A DNA stretch of 64,000 bases from contig JAJHZJ010000251.1 of the NCBI GenBank assembly GCA_023548195.1, forward strand, positions 868,001-932,000. Direction: 5' to 3'. The notes below the pieces were generated by a model that saw only the letters and a program-made list of their open reading frames with translations, was not told where the DNA came from and ran no database searches. Of this stretch, positions 1 through 12,204 are shown one piece after another (the stretch's first letter is position 1; each line of letters starts with the position of its first letter). The DNA comes from Bettongia penicillata ogilbyi (Eukaryota; Chordata; Mammalia; Diprotodontia; Potoroidae). The translations under genes and the position numbers were made by a program.

Positions 1-990
1 ATCAACTCACAGCTCCACCAACAATCAGTGTTCCAACTCTCCCACATCTTCTCCAACATTTATCATCTTTCTGTTTTGTCATGTTAGCCAATCTGATAGG
101 TATGATGTGGTATCTCAGAGTTTTTCTGATTTGCATCTGTCTAATCAATAGTGATTTAGAGCATTTTTTTCATATGGCTGTAGAAAGCTTTAATTTTTTT
201 CCTCTGAAAACTGCCTGTTCATATTCTTTGACCATTTATCATCGGGGAATGACTTGTTTTCTTGTACATTTGACTCAGTTCTCTATATATTTTAGAAATG
301 AGGTCTTTATCACAGACGCTAGTTGCAAGAATTCTTTCCTAGTTTTCTGCTTCCCCCCTAATCTTGGTTGCATTGTGTTTGTTTGTGCAAAACTTTTTCA
401 ATTTAATGTAATGAAAATTATCCTTTTTGCACTTCATAATGTTCTCAATCCCTTGTTTGGTCATAAATTTCTCCATTCTCCATAAATCTGACAAATACAC
501 TATTCCTTGCTCCCCTAATTTGTTTACAGTATCAACTTCCACGTATCCATTTGGACTTTATTCTTGTATACAGTGTATACAGTATATATTGGTCGATGCC
601 TAGTTTCCACCACACTGTTATTCAGTTTTCCAAGCAGTTTTTGTCAGTGAGTTCTTATGCCAGAAATTGGAGTCCTTGGGTTTATCAAACAGTAGACTGT
701 TCATTGACTACTGTGTCTTGAGTACCTAGCCTATCCCACTGATTTATCCTCCTAGTTCTTAGGCAGTGCCAAGTGGTTTTGATGATTGCTGCTTTATCAT
801 ACAATTTGAGATCTGGTAAAGCTAGGCTACCTTCCCTAGCATTTCTTTTCATTAATTCCCTTGATATTCTGGACTTTTGGTTCTTCCAGATGAATTTTGA
901 TATTATTTTTTCTAGCTCTAGAAAATAATGTTCCTGTAGTTTGATTGGTATGGCACTGAATAAGTAAATTAATTTAGGTAGAATTGTCAT
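1..990 (-). mobile_element. L1 LINE, ORF2 C-terminal part (older host copy)
   Basis: On the minus strand this reads as the C-terminal part of an L1 ORF2 protein. 990-685 gives [19 protein letters not shown] and [23 protein letters not shown]. Farther on there is a broken counterpart of the conserved block with MQIRKTLRYH and a CWRRCG-like motif. Stops and frameshifts make it non-functional. The element runs off the left edge and resumes at 3290-3429 after an inserted element. Confidence 0.9.
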
Positions 991-994
991 TTTT
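982..994. repeat. Target-site duplication, left copy (AATTGTCATTTTT)
   Basis: The same 13 bp recur exactly at 3290-3302. Removing one copy and the sequence between them restores a continuous L1 ORF2 reading, ANIIKMTI joined to [10 protein letters not shown]. This proves an insertion. Confidence 0.92.
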
Positions 995-3289
995 TTTTAA
1001 TTTTTAATTTTTATTTTTTTATTAAATTTATTTAACTTTTTACATTCATTTTCACAACATTTTGGGTTCCAAATTTTCTCCCCATTTATCCCCTTCCCCC
1101 ACCCCAATACACCGAGCATTCTAATTTCCCCTATCACCAATCTGCCCTCTCTTCTATCATCCTTCCCTTCTCTTGTCCCTATCTTCTCTTTTGTCCTGTA
1201 GGGCCAGATGACTTTCTATTCCCCATTAACTGTATTTCTTATTTCCTAGGAGCAAGAACAATACTAAACAGATGTTCCTAAAACTTTAAGTTCCAAATTC
1301 TTCCCATCCCTCCCTCCCCACTCATTCCCTTTGGGAAGGCAGGCAATTCAATATAGGCCCTATCTGTGTAGTTTTGCAAATGACTTCCATAATAGTCGTG
1401 TTGTGTAAGACTAACTGAATTACCCTCCATCCTATCCTGCCCTGCACTGCTTCTGTTCTCTCTTTTGATCCTGTCCCCCAAGAGTGTTGACTTCAGATTG
1501 CTCCCTCCTCCCATTGCCCTCCCTTCCATCATACCCCCCACCCTGCTTACCTCCTTCTCCCCCACTTTCCTGTATTGTAAGATAGGTTTTCATACCAAAA
1601 TGAGTGTGCATTTTGTTCCTTCCTTTAGTCGAATGTGATGAGGGTAAACTTCATGTTTTTTTCTCAGCTCTCCTCTTTTTCCCTCCACTAAAAAGTCTCC
1701 TGCTTGCCTCTTGAATGAGAGATAATTTACCCCATTCCATTTCACCCTCTCTCCTCCCACTACATTTCTCTCTCACCGTTTACCTTAATTTCTTTATGGT
1801 CCCATCCTATTTATTCACTCTGTGCTCTCTGTCTCTATATGTGGGTGTGTGTGTATGTGTGTGTGTGTGTGGTCCCACCAACTACCCAGATACTGAAAAG
1901 TTTAAGAGTTACAAATATTGTCTTTCCATGTAGGAATTTAAACAGTTCACCTTTGGTAAGTCCCTTATGACTTCTCTTTGCTATTTACTTTTTCATGCTT
2001 CTTCCTGGATCTATTTTCCAGGTCAGTTGTTTTTCCAATGAGATATTTCACGTTATCTTATGTTTTTTCATTCTTTTGGTTTTGTTTTGTGATTTCTTGG
2101 TTTCCCAGAAAGTTATTAGACTCCATGTGTTCCATTCTAATTTTGAGAGAACTATTCTCTTCAATGAGCTTTTGAACCTCTTTTTCCATGTGGCTAATTC
2201 TGCTTTTGAAAGCATTCTTTTCCTCATTGCCTTTTTGAACCTCTTTTGCCAATTGAGTTAGCCTATTTTTCAAGGTGTTATTTTTTTCAGCATTGTTTTG
2301 GGTCTCCTTTAGCAAGGTATTGACTCATTTTTCATGCTTTTCTTGCATCTCTGTCATTTCTCTTCCCAGTTTTTCCTCCACCTGTCTAACTTGATTTTCA
2401 AAATCCTTTTTGAGCTCTTCCATGGCCTGAGCCCACCGGACATCCACCTGGGATGTCTGGGATACAGAGGCCCTGACCTCCACATCTTTCCCAGATGGCA
2501 AGCATTGTACTTCCTCATCAGAAATGAAAGGAGGAAGAAACATCTCTTCCCCAAGAAAGTAGCTCTCTGTGGTCTTATTCTTCTTCCCTTTTCTGGGCAT
2601 TTTCCCAGCCAGTTACTTGACTTCTGAGATTCCTCTCCACCCCTGCCTAGATCTGCCCAGCTAGTGCTTGAGGTCTGAGATTCAAATATTGCGCCCCAAC
2701 CTCAGGGCTTTCAGTGGTGGGCAGGCTGCTATTCAATGTGAACTTAAGCTCTGGTGCTTGGGTGGGGGCAGGGCTGCCTCCCAGGCTCAGTTCCCTCAGG
2801 GGGTTTATGCAGAGAGCTTCAGTAATGGCCCTGAGCTCCTGCCTGCTGCTCCAGGAGTTCCAGGCTATCGCTGCCTCTGTCTCTGCCACTCCCTCTGCTG
2901 CTGCCTCCGGAGGGGGCCCGAGTCAGAGAGACACCCCGCTCCCCTCTCGACCAGCCCAAAAGTCTCTGTCACTGACCTGTAGTGCCTGTGGGCGGAGGGA
3001 CCTTCGTGGCTGCTGGAGATTCCGTCCCTGAAGCCTGCTCGGATCTGCTCCTCTAGGGCTGTGCGACCAGGGCAGGGCAGGGGTGGGCTCCATGTCTGGA
3101 GCATGATGGACCCCTGGGAATGGCTTTCCAGGGCTCTCTGGAACAGAAATCTCTTCCACTGTGTTTCTGCATGGCTTGCACGGATCCAGAATTTGTGGGG
3201 AGTTCTTTTTACAGAAAATATGTGGGCTGTGGGTTCGGAGCTAGTATGCGTGAGTCTTTCTACTCCGCCATCTTGGCTCCTCCCCCCAT
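991..3289 (-). mobile_element. Half-L1-type (HAL1-like) retrotransposon without ORF2
   Basis: A 2.3-kb minus-strand insertion. Its 5' end (about 3289) has the L1 start motif, GGAGCCAAGATGGCGGAGTA on the element strand. A GC-richer 5'UTR follows, then an ORF1 remnant (2600-2058), then a purine-rich 3' region with a short (CA)n (1846-1872). It ends in an A-rich tail (T-rich on +, 991-1020). There is no ORF2 anywhere. The 13-bp duplication flanks it, so it was inserted in this form. By memory this matches the marsupial HAL1 group; the exact family is not checked. Confidence 0.85.
2058..2600 (-). pseudogene. L1 ORF1p N-terminal and coiled-coil remnant
   Basis: ORF1p is the RNA-binding trimeric protein of L1. 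The reading starts MPRKGKKNKTTESYFLG and continues in frame through one TGA stop (about 2322) into a heptad-rich, Lys/Glu-rich coiled coil (KNRLTQLAKEVQKGNEEKN). It ends near 2058. A short stretch beyond it (about 2050-2010) resembles the start of the RNA-binding domain, TGKTTDLENRSR. It then jumps directly to the ORF1 tail, so the central and C-terminal nucleic-acid-binding domains are missing. Confidence 0.8.
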
Positions 3290-3302
3290 AATTGTCATTT
3301 TT
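3290..3302. repeat. Target-site duplication, right copy
   Basis: Exact partner of the 13 bp at 982-994, next to the 5' end of the half-L1. Confidence 0.92.
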
Positions 3303-3429
3303 ATTATATTAGCTTGGCCTACCTGTGAGCAACTGATATTTTTCCAATTACTTAGATTTGACTTTATTTGTATGGAAAGTCTTTTGTAATTTTGTTCCTA
3401 TACTTCCTGGGTTTCTTTTGGCAGGTAGA
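3290..3429 (-). mobile_element. L1 ORF2 fragment, continuation of 1-990
   Basis: The minus reading has SNWKNISCSQ and ends in IIKMTI, the ORF2 block just upstream of [10 protein letters not shown]. The fragment stops where a SINE piece begins. Confidence 0.82.
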
Positions 3430-3493
3430 TGAAGTTGAGTCTTCCTGACTCCAGATAGGCACTCTATCCATTGTACCACTTTGCTGCCCAACC
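3430..3493 (-). mobile_element. tRNA-derived SINE, head fragment
   Basis: Reverse-strand head of the common marsupial SINE (GGGCAGCAAAGTGGTACAAT... to GAGTCAGGAAGACT). Only about 65 bp remain. Confidence 0.75.
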
Positions 3494-5473
3494 TTATTGT
3501 TTAGGAGAAGGTAATGAGACAAAATGGTTTGTGTCCAAAAGAACACACTGAGCAAATGGGGCAATTTTGTTACAACCATGTACTTGTCACATACTTAAAA
3601 ATTATGTGAAACAGGTTATGTTTTCATATACAATATTCTTTTAGTTCTTTGAGTGATGAGGTGTTTGAGTTTGTTGATGATAATAAAAAGAAAAAAAATA
3701 AGAGAGAGAACCCTGAGCCAATCAAAATACAAAACCAAAGACACATTGCCTTTAGTGTTCCTAGGAGACATATGAATGTGTCACTTTACTTGACTTCAGA
3801 ACTATAGAATTCCCCACATGCTTATTCTGTCATCACTCCTGAAGGGCTGGCCCATCCTGTAACCCCAGGACCTCAGCCCTTTGGGAGAAATCAAACAGTC
3901 AAAGGAACAAAGATTCCCTCAGAAACAAGACATTTGCATTAACAGGGCTGCTCAGTTGACAGGTTTCAAGCCCTCTAGGGTAAGTTTAGCAAAACAGAGG
4001 CCCTGACCCAATTTTCTTTATTTCACCCAGGGTTACAAGATCATAGGATTTAGCATTGGAAGGGACCTTAGAAACCATGTAGTCCAATCTCCTAATTTCA
4101 TAGATAAGAATCCTGACATCCTGAGAGGATTTAGGTCTGCAAAACTGTGATGTCTCACTAAGCTTGATTTTGATTTTTGTCTTATAAACTGGAGGGAGTG
4201 GCAGGAAAATATGAGGGAGTAGGGTAAAAGAGAAGGCAATAGAGAATGTCAGAGAAAGTGGGAAAGAGGAATGGAAAAGGAGAGGGAGACTTATTGATGG
4301 AGCCATCTCATTATTATTTGTCCAGGTTGCTGATGGAAATTCTAAAGGATCCCCAGAGTGAGTGGAATGAAGGGAGTAGATGTGTGGATAAAAGGGGGAT
4401 GAAGTACAATTCTGAGGTGTGTTGATGTCTTATAGTTGGGCTTCCACGTAATCTGGGTTAACGTTATAAATAGGCAGCTGATGGAATGATATTATTGAGG
4501 GCTTTAGGAAGAATTGTATGTCAAACTGTCTTCCACACTGAATTGTGAAACTTGGCCAATAGTAATTTCTTTCCTTGCTCTAAAGGAATGTTCTTTTCCT
4601 CCAGTTTACTTTCATATAGGTAACTCTGAGCCCTGTAGTTCACCTCTAGACCTCAGGGGTTCCTCTCTATTTCCCAATTTTAGTTCCTTACTTTGGATCT
4701 TCAGTTATTTACATTGTGGCTATAGTTCACACCAAGGTAGCTTCCATACTAGATCACACAAAAGAGACTTGAATCCAAAAATAAACAAAAAACAAGCATT
4801 TGATTAAGACAGAATTAAAAGTAAATAACAAGGTACTGGATCAAGCAGGAATCATTTTATGTAACCCTACACAAAATAGACGCTATCTCTCATACTTTTG
4901 ATGAAAGAATAATATAATTTTCCTTTAATTTTCTGCTTTGATTAGTTAATTCATACACATGATCATATTAATTTTCAACGACTTCATACCCAGTGGTTAG
5001 GCAGAGTCTTGAAACTATTTCTTGAAGTTTTTGCTTCTACCATTACTATTGGGGGTAGAGAGTGCAGAATCTAGAGCCCTGATAGCTCAACAATGCTGAC
5101 ATATATCTTTCTGTAGCACTGGAATCCTTATATCATAAGCAGGCATTGCCATGTTTTCTTCTCCTGTCCCAGCTCCCTGGTCCTGCTGTCCACTTCTATC
5201 TAGCACCCATGGTTTTTCCTGCTGTTCAGATCCAGTTTTCTCTGTGCAGCTCATCTCATCGATATTTGCTCCTTTCATCATCTAATCACTGAACCTTGGG
5301 ACTTACCTGCCCTCCTTGTAAGTCTGGGTCACCTCTCCTTCCTTTTCATGTGGCTTCTTTCTTCTCCAAATGAGTCTTGCTTGATATAAGTACTCTGGGC
5401 TTCCACTAAGAGTTCTCTTTAGTGAACAGCATCACCACCCAGGTTTCATCTGCTAGGTAACCGAGATTTGAGT
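3494..5473. other. Non-coding stretch with a MIR-like fragment
   Basis: I see no gene. About 4020-4140 is a degenerate MIR-type core on the minus strand (TTAGCATTGGAAGGGACCTT). The remainder is unrecognised, apart from A/T runs and purine-rich sequence at 4200-4300. Confidence 0.6.
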
Positions 5474-5759
5474 TGCTGTTGTTTCATTGCATTAAGTCAT
5501 TTTGGTTGTGTCCAATACTTCATGACCCCATTTGGAGTTTTCTTGGAAAAGATACTGGAGTGATTTGCTATTTCTTTCTCCAGCACATTTTACAGATGGG
5601 GAAACTAAGGGGGTCACACAGCCATTAAGTAATGGGGCCAGATCTCATGATGAGCTCATGAACTACTATTGAGTGTCTGAGGCCATGTTTGACCTCATGA
5701 AGATGAATCTTTGTGATTCCAGGTCCAGTATTCTATCCACTGTGCCAACTAACTGTCCC
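5474..5759 (-). mobile_element. tRNA-derived SINE
   Basis: A nearly full element on the minus strand: tail (GACCCCATTTGGAGTTTTCTT), middle (CATTTTACAGATGGGGAAAC) and head (CTATCCACTGTGCCAACTAA). An extra segment of about 40 bp (around 5630-5670) splits the middle from the head. Confidence 0.85.
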
Positions 5760-6539
5760 TAAAGAAGTCTAGAGATCATTGATTAGAGACAAACCACCCA
5801 CTTCGGATGCAAGAGGAGAGAGGGTTTTCAAAAACTGTAATGTGAACTAGTTGGTCAGACAGGTACAAGAGGCCAAGTCATCAAGGAAACTGAGGCTTGG
5901 AGGAGGCAAGGGCAGTGACAGCAAAGACTGGGGGGCACTGAATACGAAGTCTGCCTACTTTGCAATTTTTGCTAAAAGCTGGCGTAGAATTTAGTCCTTG
6001 TCAGCAGCTTTTTTCAGCAATACCACCACCTACCCAAATTGCTTCTGAACCTCATTAAATTAAAAATATGTTTCTAGTGACCAGATAAAGTTTAACTTGG
6101 GAATTAGCAGAGCTCTTAATTCTAGCTAAGTGCTGTAGGAAAGAGAGAAACTACTGCAGGGTAATTGTCTTTGCAATTCACATTTTAATTTAAGAGAACA
6201 AATGTTGTTTAGAGAGTACATAGAAACCAGTGAACATGCTGCTGCTGCCCCATGGAGTGCACTTTGAACTTACTGGAATTCTTTCTTTATGTTTGCAAAT
6301 GGAAGAAGGCTATTTCACATGCAAGCTTCACATTTTTTAATTTTCCATCACCTAGGGTGAGAAATCCAATTTATTTTCCCCCTCCCACCTCAGCATGGCG
6401 CTTGGCCAGAAATATTCACTTGAGTGGGGGTGGGAAGCTTAGGAAAGGGACTATCTTTGAAGCTTATGGTTTCCATCTCTTTTATGCATTTATCATTCTA
6501 TATTATAGTTACTTGTGTTTCTCTGTCTTACTGCTTGCC

Positions 6540-6640
6540 TACTAAACTATGTGCTTCATGAGGACAGGGACTAAGTTTATTTATTTTTGCTTTTACCTAT
6601 GTGCTCAGTATAAGTGTGTGCACATAGTAGGTGTTCAGAG
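6540..6640 (+). mobile_element. L2 LINE 3' end
   Basis: The typical L2 tail: a 'cttcatgaggacaggga' block, then CACATAGTAGGTGTTCAG. Confidence 0.7.
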
Positions 6641-7081
6641 ACGTAAGTATGGCAGGGCAACAGGGGCTCTATCTCAAGGCTCCAAAATTTAAAGGGTACT
6701 AATAACACTACAATTCTTTTTTCAGTTGTATAGAAACATCTGAGGTTATGAACTAGTTAACAAGAACTATTAGTCAAACCAGAAAGCAGATGATGCATTT
6801 TCTCCCCTGTCTGACCACAACCCATGTCCATTTGATATTGGCTGAATCACACCCTGGTCCTCCCCTCCTATCTCAACCTTTCCTCAGCAATAACCTTGCA
6901 GTGGACCAGGATTTTTCTCTCAGTGTGACACCAAATTAGACATAAAAGGCTGAACTGAGATCCTTTGTGTACCACAGGCTCTCTCTCAACCTCCCAACTG
7001 AATTTGTTTTAATAAGTTGATTTGAAAGAATGGTTCATTCTGCTTAAACCAAAACATGCTGTCTGGGGTACCACAATTGTT

Positions 7082-7332
7082 AGCTATAGCTTGGTGATGC
7101 TATAGAGTACTAGGCCTAATCAGGAAGACTCATCTTCCTGTATTCAAATGTGGCCTCAGACATTTACTAGTTGTGTGACCCTTGGCAATTCACTTAACCT
7201 TGTTTGCCTCAGTTTCCTCATCTGTAAAATGAGCTAGAGAAGAAAATGGCAAACCACTCCAGATCTTTGCCAAGAAAACCCCAAATGGGGTCACGAAGAG
7301 TCAGACACAATTGAAAAATTACTGAATAACAA
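7082..7332 (+). mobile_element. tRNA-derived SINE, near full length
   Basis: Head with tRNA-like A and B boxes, core CCTCAGTTTCCTCATCTGTA, and tail CAAGAAAACCCCAAATGGGG with an A/C-rich end. One of the best preserved copies in the window. Confidence 0.9.
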
Positions 7333-7394
7333 AGTGTTTAATAGAATGATGAATGATAATAGAAAATAATCTTCTTGATATCAGAGTACTCTTT

Positions 7395-7465
7395 TAATTT
7401 TTTCATTTGTGCCCTCATTGCCTGGCACATAGTAGTTTCTTACTAAATGCTTATTGATCAACTGA
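7395..7465 (+). mobile_element. L2 LINE 3' end fragment
   Basis: Contains TGCCTGGCACATAGTAG followed by TAAATGCTTATTGA. Confidence 0.65.
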
Positions 7466-7689
7466 TATATTTGTGGATGATGATATTGTTGAAGAGTTTC
7501 CAAATGCTCCATCAGTCATCCAACATCGCTTGTTGACTATGATGCCAACTTAAACATGCTTGGAACGAACCTGTTCCAAGGGAAAGAACAGAGCTGGAGC
7601 TCAGGATTTGGAGATGACTTAAGTATCACTTGAAAACAAAACCAAAGAAAACTAAAACAAAACCACCTACTGATATTAATGAATATGTA

Positions 7690-7936
7690 GCTACCACTAT
7701 GGGTGGTGCTACACCGGACCTGGAGTCAGAAAGACCTGAGTTCAAATCTAGCCTCAGACACTTATGAGTTATGAGACTCTGGGAAAGCCACTTACTCTGT
7801 TTGCTCAGTTTTCTCATCTGTAAAATTAACTGGAAAAGAAAACAACAAAGCACTCTAGTATTTTTGCCTAAAACAAAAACAAACCAAATGGAGTCATAAA
7901 GTACAGAACACAACTTAAAAATGATTAACAATAGTA
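7690..7936 (+). mobile_element. tRNA-derived SINE, diverged
   Basis: Same family as 7082-7332. The head GGACCTGGAGTCAGAAAGAC and the core CTCATCTGTAAAATTA are clear, and the tail has decayed. Confidence 0.82.
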
Positions 7937-7949
7937 AGAAGTAACTACA

Positions 7950-8035
7950 AGAGATATCACTGGATTTAGAGTCTGAAGACATGAGTTTAAATCCTTCCTC
8001 TGTCATTTACTATCCCTATGACCTTGACAAATGAA
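7950..8035 (+). mobile_element. SINE head fragment
   Basis: A second head region directly after the previous SINE (GAGTCTGAAGACATGAGTTT... to ACCTTGACAAA). Confidence 0.6.
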
Positions 8036-8084
8036 TGGTGCAGACTACATAACTTTTCTAATCTCTCCCACTTCTACATATATG

Positions 8085-8290
8085 ATCCTGTTCAACTGTA
8101 TATGTCTTTCCCTTTGCTTGGACACGATCTTCTGTATCTCTGATCTTTGAAATCCTACCCATCCTTTAGGGTGTAGCTCATCTACTGCATCTTTCATAGA
8201 AAGCCTTTCTTCCTCTCAACTGGCTATGATGATTCCTTTCTCTGAACTCCTGTAGCACTGTTGTTATGCCCAATTTAATCTATTCTGAAA
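8085..8290 (+). mobile_element. L2 LINE 3' portion
   Basis: The L2 block with 'gaaatcctacccatccttta' and 'agaaagcctttcttcctctc', which corresponds to the untranslated end of L2. A related tail lies at 8480-8605 (CTCCTTGAGAGGGG ... TAAATGTTTAATGGA). An old repeat of the AAGCATTTATTAAG type sits between them, at 8286-8350. Confidence 0.7.
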
Positions 8291-8609
8291 AGCATTTATT
8301 AAGTATTTGGTATATATAAAGCACTGTGATAAGCACTTGGGACACAAGATAAAATGAAAAGTTTCCTTGCATTTGTTTTGAATTTTGGTTATGGAAATTC
8401 TCACCTTCTAATTTGTATTAGAATTATTTTTATACCAACTAACCAGCAACAATTTATGCTTTGTCTTATTTTCCCCAGCTAGATGGCAAACTCCTTGAGA
8501 GGGGTGGGTGGGTGGGGCAAGACCATGTCTTCCTCACTTTTATATTCCCCTCTAATTTTTACTTTAGTCATAGGAGGCATTCCATAAATGTTTAATGGAA
8601 TGCAGGAAT

Positions 8610-10005
8610 TGATTATTTTTTGGTTCAGACTCCTGGCCAATGTTACTGGTCTGTGCGCAGTGTTCTATATCACTCGCATATATCATTGCTATTAGAATCT
8701 CGATTTGGGCTTTTATGTCTAACTTGATTTCACATGGATCTCTGCCCAAAGTCTGAGTCCCCCACAAGAGGAAGTACTAGCATATTTCACCCCATTTGTG
8801 CATATGAGCTTGGTGAAATGGATTGGGCAATGGGGAGAGTTGGGACTTCTGGAGGGCAGGGGTAGTGCCTCTCTGCTGAGACCACTAGACTTCTTAATGA
8901 GGTCTAGATTTGTGATAAAGTCATTTGTCTTGGTCCCTGCTCTGCTCCCTGGTCATTACCTGTGGCTAGGGGTTGTAAGAGTGATTTCTTATTAAAAAGA
9001 AAAAAAGATTTTACCCCCTAGGAGATCCAATATATGTACTTCTGTCATAGAGAAAAGAAAAATCCATTTTTTGAACTTGGACATGAATCTGAAATGATTA
9101 TGAATCTTCTCTTTCTGAACTTGGCTCAGTTGAAACCAATTTCTTTCCTTGAACTTCAATTTTGCCCAAAGATGAGAATATGGAACAATTTCAATGCAGA
9201 TCATGGCTGATTTCCTTGACAGTAAAAACAATTGTTCTAGTTCTATTTCTTTTAGGGTCACCAGTCTGTCCCTGTTTCTTGGCATCACATGCAGTGTTTT
9301 CTTAATTCTGGAGGTATAGGGGTAAAATATTCAATGAGAGAATCATTTAGTCAAAGTTAGTAAATGGATCTGAAATGTGATTGTTGCCCAGGAAGCTCTA
9401 TATCTGGAGCTCTGATGTGATGGCAGATGCTACACTTGTATGACTGGTGCCACTTTTGCTCCAAATATAAACATTGCTTCCATCATGGCTTCCAGAGAGA
9501 TGCCTCCAACTGGAATGTTTAACCGAGTAGTGTGTGTTTGAGCTAATGGTGTGAGAGGCATGGTATTGTCATCACGCTTAAGGAAAGAGCTATATAATAA
9601 AGCAAGTGCTATTCTATAGTCAGCCATCCAATGCCACCTCTGCAATCCTGTACCTTTAATAGGATGCTATTCAAATTCCAAGATTGTAATAGGTACAAAG
9701 GAGAACTAGAGTAAAGAATATTATTAAAGAAATCTGCACTTGAGGAAGAAGATGGGATAGTCATGTATTAAGGGCAGAGATAACCACTGAATGACCAAGG
9801 GGCTCTGATGGAGCCCCTTTGTTATGTCTCTTTGTTATGTCAAGAGAAAGAAAGAATGGTATGGAATTATGAAAAATTATGGGAGAGATCTACAAGAGTC
9901 GGGATGGGGCAGGACTGAATATAATATGACCTGCAGCATTGAAGGAACATCCACATAGATTAGAACACAGATTCATTTGACAGTTTAGTTGAGTATTTTC
10001 TGAAG
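8610..10005. other. Non-coding stretch, nothing recognised
   Basis: No gene and no repeat that I can name. The only structure seen is a GC-rich hairpin at about 9798-9820, inside sequence with no reading frame. Confidence 0.5.
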
Positions 10006-10009
10006 TTTT

Positions 10010-10205
10010 CAGAACTCTTTTACATCTACATTATCTCATTTGACCTTCAAAACAACTCTGAGGGGACTACTAGAAGGCATAATTCCTGTTTTACGGAAGA
10101 CAAAATGGACATGCTCAATGACTTGCTGTACTCACACAGTTAGTAATAGTCAGAATTCAAACTTGGGTTTTTCCTAGCCCAAAGTCCAGCACCCTTTCTA
10201 GCATT
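10010..10205 (-). mobile_element. MIR SINE relic
   Basis: Ancient MIR on the minus strand: 'attatctcatttgaccttca', a core around TTTACGGAAGACAAAATGG, and a decayed head. Confidence 0.7.
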
Positions 10206-10524
10206 GTGCTTATTTTCAAAACCACTGGGTTCATCTTTCATGTCGACATGGTGACATAGTGATACACCTCCCTGGAACATTCTTATTTCAGGTCCTGTTT
10301 GGTTATGGTCCCCCTCATTTGGCTTCCTATGATCACGACTCCATCCCCTCTCAGAAAAGTGCTCCATCCCTTTTAAAACAGAAACTCCTTAAAAGACACT
10401 GGAAGGAGATACTTTTAAAACAGAGTAAAGTAAAATAAAGTGAGCTTGGCCTTTATTCTTGGCTAAATTCTAGAACATATTAAAGGGATAATTTGCAAGT
10501 ACTTAGAGTGGCAAGTGGTGATCA

Positions 10525-11950
10525 CCAATGCTCATCCTAGTTTCATCAAGAACAGCTCATGGCAGACTAATTTAATTTCCTTATTTTTTTTTTTAAATAG
10601 GGTAACAAACCTGGTAGGAAATGGGAACATTATAGATAATATGCTTAGATTTCAGCAAAGTATTTGACAATTTCTCATGCTATCCTTGAGAATAAGACAG
10701 AGACATGCAAGAGATGATGGTATATCTAGGGGGTTTTGAAGTAGTTGAATGGGACACTCAAATGATAGTTATTAATGGTACTATCAACTTGGAGGAAGGT
10801 TTCTAGCAGAATGTTACAGGGATATGTTCTTGGTCCTCTATAAATCATTTATATACATAGACACACACACAGACAGACACAGACATGCACACTTGCACGT
10901 GGGCACACACACAGCTTAAATGAGGCACAGATCAGGGCTTCTTAAACTTTTTCCACTAGTGATCCCTTCAGGGCTTTTTAAACTGTGGTTCGCAGCATAG
11001 ATAACTTGTTTGACAAATTTGCAAATGATATGAAGTTTTAAGGGATAGTTAACATGTTGGATGACAAGGCCTGGATTCCAAAGGATATCCACATGTTAAA
11101 ACAGTGGGTACAATGAATTGAATAAGAAAAGGTTGAATGGGGTGAATGTGATGTTCTATGCTTAGGTACAAAAATTCACTTTCATGAAGAGAGTGGCATT
11201 GATGTGGCTAGTGAAAGTTCCCACGAAAAGATTTGGGGGTTTTAGTAGATTTCAGTCTTATTATGAGAAAATAATGTGATATACCATTCAAAAATGCTAA
11301 TGGAATCTTAGGCTATATTGAAAGGGATATTATTTAGAGCTAGGGAAGAACTTGTTCTGCTCCATTCAGCCCTGGTCAAGTACTGTGTTGGGTAATGGGA
11401 ACCATACTTTAGAAAAGGCACAGTGAGGTATGCTGAATAGAAAGCAATTAGGATGGTAATAAATTAGAGAAACACTTCATTTCAGGTATCAGTGAAGAAA
11501 CTGGAGACTTAGAGGAGGGGACATAATAGTTATTTTCAGACTTGTGACCTTAGGCACATCATCTCCATGGGTTTCAGTTTCCTCATCCATAAGATGAGGA
11601 GGCTGTAACATGATGACCTTTGAGGTTCCTTCCAGTTGAAATCTATAGTCCTATGATTTTAAGTATTTAGAAGATTGTCTTGTAGAAGAGGGATTTGGCT
11701 TGTACTCTTTGGCCTATGGAATAGAAGCAGAAGTAACATTTTATGGGTGAAATTTGCAGAGGCAAACTTTTTAAAGGTTAATGTAAGGAAAAATGCCTTA
11801 ATGGTAAGAGTTATGCCAAAGTGGAATGGACTACCTTGGAAGTTAAGGACTTTCCTTTCATTGGTGGTCTAAAAGCAAAGGCTGGACAGTCATTCTTTGG
11901 GGATGTTATAGATGATATTCTGGGTCCTTTGTTACAACTGAAACTGTTCT
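10525..11950 (+). mobile_element. CR1/L3-type LINE relic (ORF2 RT to 3' end)
   Basis: Broken reverse-transcriptase reading on the plus strand. A DFSKAFDKVSH-like block lies near 10650. A counterpart of the RT motif PQGSVLGPLL (LQGYVLGPL) is near 10815-10845, and KFANDMKF, a decayed FADDTKL, is near 11020. NGILGYIERDI and the usual CR1 3' end (11680-11930) follow. Many stops make it dead. A (CA)-rich microsatellite (10858-10915) and a MIR (11538-11660) lie inside it. Confidence 0.8.
11538..11660 (+). mobile_element. MIR relic nested in the CR1/L3 element
   Basis: Contains CAGTTTCCTCATCCATAAG and the end block TTCCTTCCAGTTGAAATCTA. CR1-like sequence lies on both sides. Confidence 0.7.
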
Positions 11951-12050
11951 CTTCAAGGTCACCAGTGATCTCTTGACTATGAGATCCCATAACGTTTATT
12001 TCAATACTCATGAGATGAGATAATATTTATAAAACATTTTCCAAACTTTC

Positions 12051-12089
12051 AAGTGTGTGTATGTGTGTGTGAGTGCATGTGTGTGTGTA
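12051..12089. repeat. (TG)n microsatellite
   Basis: Imperfect TG repeat of about 39 bp. Confidence 0.9.
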
Positions 12090-12204
12090 ATTGACCTCTC
12101 TGTTCTGGATGACTGTTGACCATTGAACACCTCTAGATCCTTCCTTCTCCATGGATTTTCATGACACTGTTCTTGTCTAAAGCCCAGACCTCCTGAATGT
12201 GTTG

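Noticed and set aside
7082..7160. Possible tRNA gene suggested by tRNA-like A and B boxes
   Set aside because: The box-containing sequence is the head of a SINE with core and tail attached, and it recurs throughout the window. No cloverleaf of a functional tRNA.
9798..9820. GC-rich hairpin followed by T-containing repeats, like a rho-independent terminator
   Set aside because: The window is mammalian nuclear DNA, with no bacterial gene nearby. Treated as a chance palindrome.
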